NCBI GenBank assembly: GCA_016765515.1
Contig: JAESPT010000333.1
Coordinates: forward strand, 1-10,407
Length of the DNA stretch: 10,407 nucleotides
DNA from: Sneathiella sp.
GTDB lineage: Bacteria > Pseudomonadota > Alphaproteobacteria > Sneathiellales > Sneathiellaceae
Direction of reading: 5' to 3'
Positions 6,104 through 10,407 of this stretch are shown piece after piece (position 1 is the first letter of the stretch; every line of letters begins with the position of its first letter). Position numbers and translations under genes: made by a program. The notes under the pieces are model-generated. The model worked only from the letters and a program-made list of their open reading frames with translations, made no database searches and was not told where the DNA came from.

Positions 6104-7658
6104 TTTCAACTTCCCTCTTTGATCCCGCGCCTTCAGTACCACCCATTAGTAGTCCGATTTCTTCGATCGTAATTTCGTGAACACCGCGACTGACAGATAA
6201 TCGTCCATCAGCAATCACAGCAAGGCGGTTACTGATTGCAAATAATTCATCCAAATCCTGGCTAACAACCAATACCGCGGCACCTGACGCTGCCAGATCG
6301 ATGATCGCTTGATGAATGGATGACGCTGCTCCCGCGTCAACCCCCCAAGTGGGATGTGCAATAATAATCAGTTTGGGATCTTGCATCATTTCCCGGCCTA
6401 CAATGAATTTCTGCAGGTTACCACCGGACAGGCTGCTAGCCTTATGAGAAACGCCCGCTGTGCGCACATCGAATTTTTTAACAATTTCGTTGGCAAAACG
6501 AGTTGTTTTTTGTGTGTCGATAAGACCGCCAGTGATCAGGCCTTTTTGTGTGTAGCCACTTAAGAAGGCGTTATCGACAAGGCTCATGTCGGGAACGGAT
6601 CCGTGCCCCAGTCGGTCCTCCGGTACGAAGGCAATGCCGCGGGTGCGTCGTTGGATAGGACCTAACTTTCCAATATATTCCTGTTCCAACGAAATATCTT
6701 CAGCATTTTGGCAGAGAGTTTCGCCGCTCAAAGCCTCAAGAAGCTCAACTTGCCCATTCCCGGCAACGCCGGCGATACCCAGTATTTCACCACATCGTAC
6801 TTCGAAATTGATCAAATTGAGATCAACGCCGAACTGATCATTTGAATCGAGGCTCAAGTTTCGCACTTTCAGCCGCACAGGTCCGCGATCGGCAGCCTCT
6901 CTGTGTTTCGGTGCCGTAAGATTGGTTCCGATCATCATTTCAGCGAGACTTTTCGCGGTTTCAACTGTCGGGTCACATTCAGAGATGTATTTTCCGCCCC
7001 GGAGGATGGTTGCCTTGTGACACAGGTTTTTAATCTCATCCAGTTTGTGACTGATATAAAGAATGGACACTCCTTCATCGGACAGCCGGCGCAATGTTTC
7101 GAACATTTTATCGGCTTCTTGAGGAGTCAATACAGACGTCGGTTCGTCCATAATAAGCAATTTTGGATTTTGAAGGAGACACCTGACAATTTCAATGCGC
7201 TGCTTTTCTCCAACGGACAATGTAAAAACTCGCCTTTCGGGTTGAAGCGGTAATCCGTAATTTTCAGATATTTCAACAATGCGTTTTGCAAGGTCGTTCA
7301 TATTCTGGCGGCCTGGCAAGCCAAGGGCTATATTTTCCGTAACCGTCATCGCTTCAAAAAGGGAAAAATGCTGAAAGATCGTGCCGATGCCAAGGGTGCG
7401 TGCCGCATGGGGGCTGGTGATATCAATCCTTTCACCGTTCCAGAGGATGTCACCTGAATCCGCCTTAAGGACACCATATATCGTTTTAACGAGTGTACTT
7501 TTTCCGGCACCATTTTCCCCAAGTAGGGCATGGATTTCTCCTGGCAAGACCTTTAAATCTATATTATCATTTGCCAATACACCAGGATAGGCTTTGGTAA
7601 TACCTTTAAGCTCTAGCCGCGGTTTTTGAGTACCAGTATTCAAACCAGTGTTACTCAT
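6093..7658 (-). CDS. ABC importer ATP-binding protein with two nucleotide-binding domains, BMP/nucleoside class (YufO/NupO-like)
   Basis: A 521-residue cytoplasmic ATPase with two fused ABC domains, as in the sugar and nucleoside importers. Domain 1 is complete: Walker A GENGAGKST at 47-55, Q-loop Gln96, signature LSVGEKQ at 147-153, Walker B LLIMDEPT at 167-174 and switch His204. Domain 2 (from about 261) has no usable Walker A (GVAGNGQVEL near 297-306, lacking GKS/T). It keeps a good signature, SLSGGNLQK at 409-417, while its Walker B reads IIIAHPTWGVD instead of DEPT. A degenerate second site is normal for this class; the His and Trp in AHPTWG replace the more common AQPTRG. The ATG at 7656-7658 is chosen because GGGAGG lies eight bases upstream; a TTG nine codons earlier is in frame but less likely. 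A 104-base gap separates it from xdhC, and it overlaps the first permease by 11 bases. Confidence 0.94.
   Translation of the reverse strand: MSNTGLNTGTQKPRLELKGITKAYPGVLANDNIDLKVLPGEIHALLGENGAGKSTLVKTIYGVLKADSGDILWNGERIDITSPHAARTLGIGTIFQHFSLFEAMTVTENIALGLPGRQNMNDLAKRIVEISENYGLPLQPERRVFTLSVGEKQRIEIVRCLLQNPKLLIMDEPTSVLTPQEADKMFETLRRLSDEGVSILYISHKLDEIKNLCHKATILRGGKYISECDPTVETAKSLAEMMIGTNLTAPKHREAADRGPVRLKVRNLSLDSNDQFGVDLNLINFEVRCGEILGIAGVAGNGQVELLEALSGETLCQNAEDISLEQEYIGKLGPIQRRTRGIAFVPEDRLGHGSVPDMSLVDNAFLSGYTQKGLITGGLIDTQKTTRFANEIVKKFDVRTAGVSHKASSLSGGNLQKFIVGREMMQDPKLIIIAHPTWGVDAGAASSIHQAIIDLAASGAAVLVVSQDLDELFAISNRLAVIADGRLSVSRGVHEITIEEIGLLMGGTEGAGSKREVESVA
6113..6118 (-). promoter_or_regulatory. 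Ribosome binding site supporting the first-permease GTG start
   Basis: AGAGGG on the minus strand, nine bases before the GTG at 6103 and inside the end of the ATPase gene. It is the main reason for preferring this start to the GTG at 6142. The neighbouring TTG at 6098-6100 would sit 12 bases away. Confidence 0.5.
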
Positions 7659-7762
7659 ACGTTCTGCCTCCCACCCAACACTCAATACTTATTGACACTT
7701 GGTTATTTCTCCCAAACCTAACCTTACAACACACTGTTGCAGATCTCTTGTTTTTAAATTCT
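7659..7762 (-). promoter_or_regulatory. 104-base gap before the importer genes with two short inverted repeats; possible promoter/operator
   Basis: This is the only sizeable gap inside the minus-strand series apart from the terminator region. It holds two short palindromes: CAACA-CAC-TGTTG at 7727-7739 and CAATA-CT-TATTG at 7683-7694. Neither makes a strong hairpin and no T-run follows, so this is not a terminator. A minus-strand TTGGGA with TAAGTA 18 bases later is a poor but possible promoter. The importer may thus have its own start and regulator site, or simply be read through from xdhC. Low confidence. Confidence 0.3.
7667..7672 (-). promoter_or_regulatory. Ribosome binding site deciding the ATPase start
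   Basis: GGGAGG on the minus strand, eight bases before the ATG at 7658. The in-frame TTG at 7683-7685 lies upstream of it and has no comparable site, so the ATG is preferred. Confidence 0.7.
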
Positions 7763-8827
7763 TCACATTTTCATTAAAGAAATATCTGTTTGTCCCGCGA
7801 CCGAGGTTTCCTGCCTCACTGATTGTACGAGAAAAAGTATTTCAGCCGAGACACTAATGGCGATTTGCGACGGATGTTTACCCTCTAGATGAGAAAGGCC
7901 TATCGGGCAGGTCAGCGCTGCAAGCTGCTGTTCTCCAAATCCTCGTAATTTGAGGCGTTTCAGAAATTTTTGCCGTTTGGTTTTCGAGCCGATCAAACCA
8001 AGATAGGCACTGTCTTGTCTTTTTAATATTTTTTCACAGAGTTCAAAGTCGAGCTGATGGCTGTGGGTCATAACCAAATAAAAGCTGTCTTTTGGCGCCT
8101 CTTCAATCTGTGTTGCCGGACTGCTCGTGACGATTTTTTTCACATTCTGCGGCAAATGACCTGGGAACATCTCTGCTCGCTCATCAATCCATGAAATGGA
8201 GCAGGGGAGCTGAGAGAGTGTGTGAATAACAGCTTTTCCCACATGCCCAGCACCGAATAGAGTTAGATGAAAAGTCGGGCTGTTTAGGGGCTCTATCAGC
8301 GTGACGTATGCTGTATTTTTTCGGTTGTGGATGATACTGGTAACACCACTTTTCAGGCTGCGATCAATAGCTTGCATTAAGGCCGCATCTATTGTGTTGA
8401 TAACTTGCGGGTTCTCGACGACAGTCCGGGAAACAGCATTTTTCGTCCAGTTTGTCAGCAGGACGGAAGGCGTTGCACTGATGAGGGCATCTTTAATGTT
8501 CTCAAGCCAATGGTTATCTTCATTGTCGAGTCGGTATAGAAAAACATCTACATGGCCGCCGCAGCACTGTGCGAGCTCAGGTCCAAGGGGGAGGTTAAGT
8601 ATTTCTGTCTTGTTCTGGTGTTTGCGATTAAGGAGAGATTTAGCGTGTTCAATGGCCAAATATTCCAACCGGCCACCGCCGATCGTGCCGATAATAGTGT
8701 TGTTAGAGACAAGCATCTGGGTGCCGGTTTCTCGCGGTGTTGAGCCTTTAACCGCACCAACTGTGACGAGAACCGAAAGGTTATCGCTTTCCTCGTGAGT
8801 GCGGATTATGTCAGCCCAACCGTTCAT
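7763..8827 (-). CDS. xdhC: XdhC, molybdenum-cofactor chaperone for xanthine dehydrogenase
   Basis: A 354-residue cytoplasmic maturation factor that is not part of the finished enzyme. In Rhodobacter capsulatus XdhC binds the molybdenum cofactor, holds it while its terminal sulfur is added, and inserts it into XdhB. Seen: the N-terminal XdhC/CoxI domain with GSTPRETGTQM at 28-38, GTIGGGRLEYLA at 47-58 and a CCGGHVDVFL stretch at 88-97; then a C-terminal Rossmann-like domain with LFGAGHVGKA at 190-199, IDERAEMFP at 214-222, a THSHQLD segment at 254-260, LGLIGSKTKRQ at 276-286 and TCPIGL near 306-311 followed by GKHPSQIAISVSAEIL. Both expected domains are complete. The ATG overlaps the xdhB stop (ATGA), so the chaperone is translationally tied to its client. 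A linker of about 85 residues joins the two domains. Function is well supported. Confidence 0.94.
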   Translation of the reverse strand: MNGWADIIRTHEESDNLSVLVTVGAVKGSTPRETGTQMLVSNNTIIGTIGGGRLEYLAIEHAKSLLNRKHQNKTEILNLPLGPELAQCCGGHVDVFLYRLDNEDNHWLENIKDALISATPSVLLTNWTKNAVSRTVVENPQVINTIDAALMQAIDRSLKSGVTSIIHNRKNTAYVTLIEPLNSPTFHLTLFGAGHVGKAVIHTLSQLPCSISWIDERAEMFPGHLPQNVKKIVTSSPATQIEEAPKDSFYLVMTHSHQLDFELCEKILKRQDSAYLGLIGSKTKRQKFLKRLKLRGFGEQQLAALTCPIGLSHLEGKHPSQIAISVSAEILFLVQSVRQETSVAGQTDISLMKM

Positions 8828-10407
8828 TCCGCAGCCACCCGACCATTTGTCTGAATTTCTTTTGCCATTGTCTGCACCGCATAAAGAACCCGTTCAGGCG
8901 TGGCAGGGGTATCCAATGAAGGATAATAGGCATAGTTCGAGACACTTGAAATCGCATCCGCAATGGCATTAAAGGCGGAAATAGCTAACATGAAAGGCGG
9001 TTCTCCCACCGCCTTGGATTTGTGGATACTGTTTTCGACATTTTCGCCCGCATCATATATTTCCATATTGAATATTTCTGGACGGTCGCCGCATGTTGGA
9101 ATTTTATAGGTGGACGGTGCATGGGTCTGCAGATTTCCCTGTTCGTTGTAGAATAACTCTTCTGTCGTCAGCCAGCCCATGCCCTGAATAAATGCGCCTT
9201 CTATCTGTCCTAGATCAACAGCCGGATTTAGGCTTTTCCCCGTATCATGAATAAGATCCACGCGGGTTATCTTGTTCTCGCCTGTAAGCGTATCTACCAA
9301 AGATTCAGAGACGGCAGCGCCATAAGCAAAATAGTAAAACGGCCGACCTGAATAGTTTTCTGCGTTATAATGGATCTTGGGTGTTCTGTAATAGCCTGTT
9401 GCGGACAGGGAAACCCGGTTCATATAGGCAGCATGTACCAATTCAGTGAATGTCAGTGTTTCTTCGCCAATTCGAACACGATTGGGTAAGAACTCAATCG
9501 CTTCAACCGGGATGGAATAATGCACTGATGCAAAGTCAATCAAACGCTCTTTAATCGTTCTGGCGGCTGCTTGTGCGGCCTTTCCGTTCATATCAGACCC
9601 GGATGAGGCGGCTGTTGCCGATGTATTTGGAACTTTATCTGTTGTCGTCGATGTAATTTTCACCCGTTCGATATCGATTTGTAATTCTTCAGCGACAATC
9701 TGGGCGACTTTTATGAAAAGACCCTGGCCCATTTCTGTGCCGCCATGATTAAGCATGACGCTGCCGTCTGTATAAACATGCAGAAGGGCACCGGCCTGGT
9801 TCAGGAACGTAGTTGTGAAGGAAATGCCAAATTTAACCGGCGTCAGGGATATCCCCTTTTTCAAGACAGGGCTGGTTTCATTAAATTTGCGAATTTCGTC
9901 ACGGCGTTTTTTGTATTCGGCCTTTTGTTCAAGATCCGAAATTATTTCGGCGACAATGTTATCTTCAACGGTCATGTGGTAGGGTGTGACGTTGCGCTCG
10001 GTCTTGCCGAATAGGTTGGTCTTGCGCACGTCCAAAGGATCTTTCCCAAGATCATGGGCAATGACATCCATCACCCGCTCAATGGTAATCATTCCTTGCG
10101 GCCCACCAAATCCCCGGAAGGCAGTATTAGATACCGTATGGGTTTTACAGCGATGGGATGTGATCGTTATATCTTCCAGGAAATAGCAATTATCTGTATG
10201 GAATATAGTACGATCATTAATCGCAGCCGATAAATCAGCAGACCGTCCACACCGGGACGCATAGATAAATTCTATACCATCAATCAGACCGTCATCTGTG
10301 AAGCCGACTTCGTAATCCACCACAAAATCGTGCCGTTTGCCGGTCATGATCATGTCATCATCCCGATCCAGCCTTAGTTTTGCTGAACGGCCAGTTCTCG
10401 TCGCGAC
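8824..10407 (-). CDS. xdhB: Xanthine dehydrogenase, molybdenum-binding (large) subunit XdhB, 5' end outside window
   Basis: About 527 C-terminal residues are visible; the frame stays open to the right edge, so the gene starts outside (family length is roughly 770-790). The subunit binds molybdopterin and oxidises hypoxanthine to xanthine and xanthine to urate; electrons pass to the XdhA iron-sulfur/FAD subunit, presumably encoded just upstream. Visible active-site matches to bovine numbering: Arg880 in DRTIFHTDN (codon 10210-10212), Phe914 in FRGFGGPQG (10108-10110), Phe1009 in FGISFT (9817-9819), and the catalytic Glu1261 in VGEPPF (9001-9003). The cofactor-binding stretches GGTEMGQGLF and ATAASSGSDMNGKA are also present. 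The Glu802 equivalent should lie about a dozen codons beyond the window edge. Arg880 with both sandwiching Phe residues favours true xanthine dehydrogenase over aldehyde or CO dehydrogenases. The gene overlaps xdhC by four bases. Confidence 0.96.
   Translation of the reverse strand, partial: VATRTGRSAKLRLDRDDDMIMTGKRHDFVVDYEVGFTDDGLIDGIEFIYASRCGRSADLSAAINDRTIFHTDNCYFLEDITITSHRCKTHTVSNTAFRGFGGPQGMITIERVMDVIAHDLGKDPLDVRKTNLFGKTERNVTPYHMTVEDNIVAEIISDLEQKAEYKKRRDEIRKFNETSPVLKKGISLTPVKFGISFTTTFLNQAGALLHVYTDGSVMLNHGGTEMGQGLFIKVAQIVAEELQIDIERVKITSTTTDKVPNTSATAASSGSDMNGKAAQAAARTIKERLIDFASVHYSIPVEAIEFLPNRVRIGEETLTFTELVHAAYMNRVSLSATGYYRTPKIHYNAENYSGRPFYYFAYGAAVSESLVDTLTGENKITRVDLIHDTGKSLNPAVDLGQIEGAFIQGMGWLTTEELFYNEQGNLQTHAPSTYKIPTCGDRPEIFNMEIYDAGENVENSIHKSKAVGEPPFMLAISAFNAIADAISSVSNYAYYPSLDTPATPERVLYAVQTMAKEIQTNGRVAAE

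Noticed and set aside
6104..6142. A longer first-permease start at GTG 6142
   Set aside because: It would add 13 charged residues, overlap the ATPase by 50 bases and has no ribosome site, whereas the GTG at 6103 has AGAGGG nine bases upstream.
6425..6795. Degenerate Walker A and Walker B in the second ATPase domain, at first sight a damaged gene
   Set aside because: In two-domain importers of the sugar and nucleoside class the second domain commonly lacks a working Walker A and has a Gln/His-Pro-Thr Walker B end; the frame is open and the signature motif intact, so this is normal family variation.
8301..8798. A 165-codon open frame on the plus strand
   Set aside because: It is antisense to xdhC, whose two domains are intact and recognisable throughout; no protein family is seen in the shadow frame.

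Overview
The window looks like chromosomal DNA of a moderate-GC alphaproteobacterium. The basis is the separate xdhB and xdhC genes, a stand-alone XdhC maturation factor, protein sequences of alphaproteobacterial flavour, and dense head-to-tail operon packing with ATGA overlaps. The order cannot be fixed from sequence alone; a marine Rhodospirillales- or Sneathiella-like relative is only a guess. No insertion sequence, tRNA, rRNA, CRISPR array, phage gene or other sign of transfer was seen, and no gene-free stretch exceeds about 105 bases.

Nine of the ten genes lie on the minus strand and read from the right edge to the left. From right to left: xdhB (molybdenum subunit of xanthine dehydrogenase, its start cut off by the window edge); xdhC (molybdenum-cofactor chaperone for that enzyme); a 104-base gap; a four-gene ABC importer of the BMP/nucleoside class (double ATPase, two permeases, periplasmic binding protein); a strong hairpin terminator; then a second tight set of an adenine-deaminase-type amidohydrolase, an IscS/NifS-like cysteine desulfurase and a group III truncated hemoglobin. 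On the left, the last 87 codons of a LysR-type regulator run on the plus strand and converge on the hemoglobin gene with 7 bases between the stops.

The genes make biochemical sense together as a purine uptake and oxidation locus. The importer brings a purine into the cell, the deaminase turns adenine into hypoxanthine, and xanthine dehydrogenase oxidises hypoxanthine to xanthine and then urate. XdhC loads the molybdenum cofactor. The cysteine desulfurase is a good candidate for supplying the terminal sulfur that the cofactor needs, as NifS4 does in Rhodobacter capsulatus. The hemoglobin is the odd member; its role here is unknown.

The families are well known and this is not a wholly new system. 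The parts worth a second look are the desulfurase and hemoglobin inside a purine operon, the terminator that splits the locus and may overlap a promoter, and the mismatch between a nucleoside-class importer and enzymes that act on free bases.
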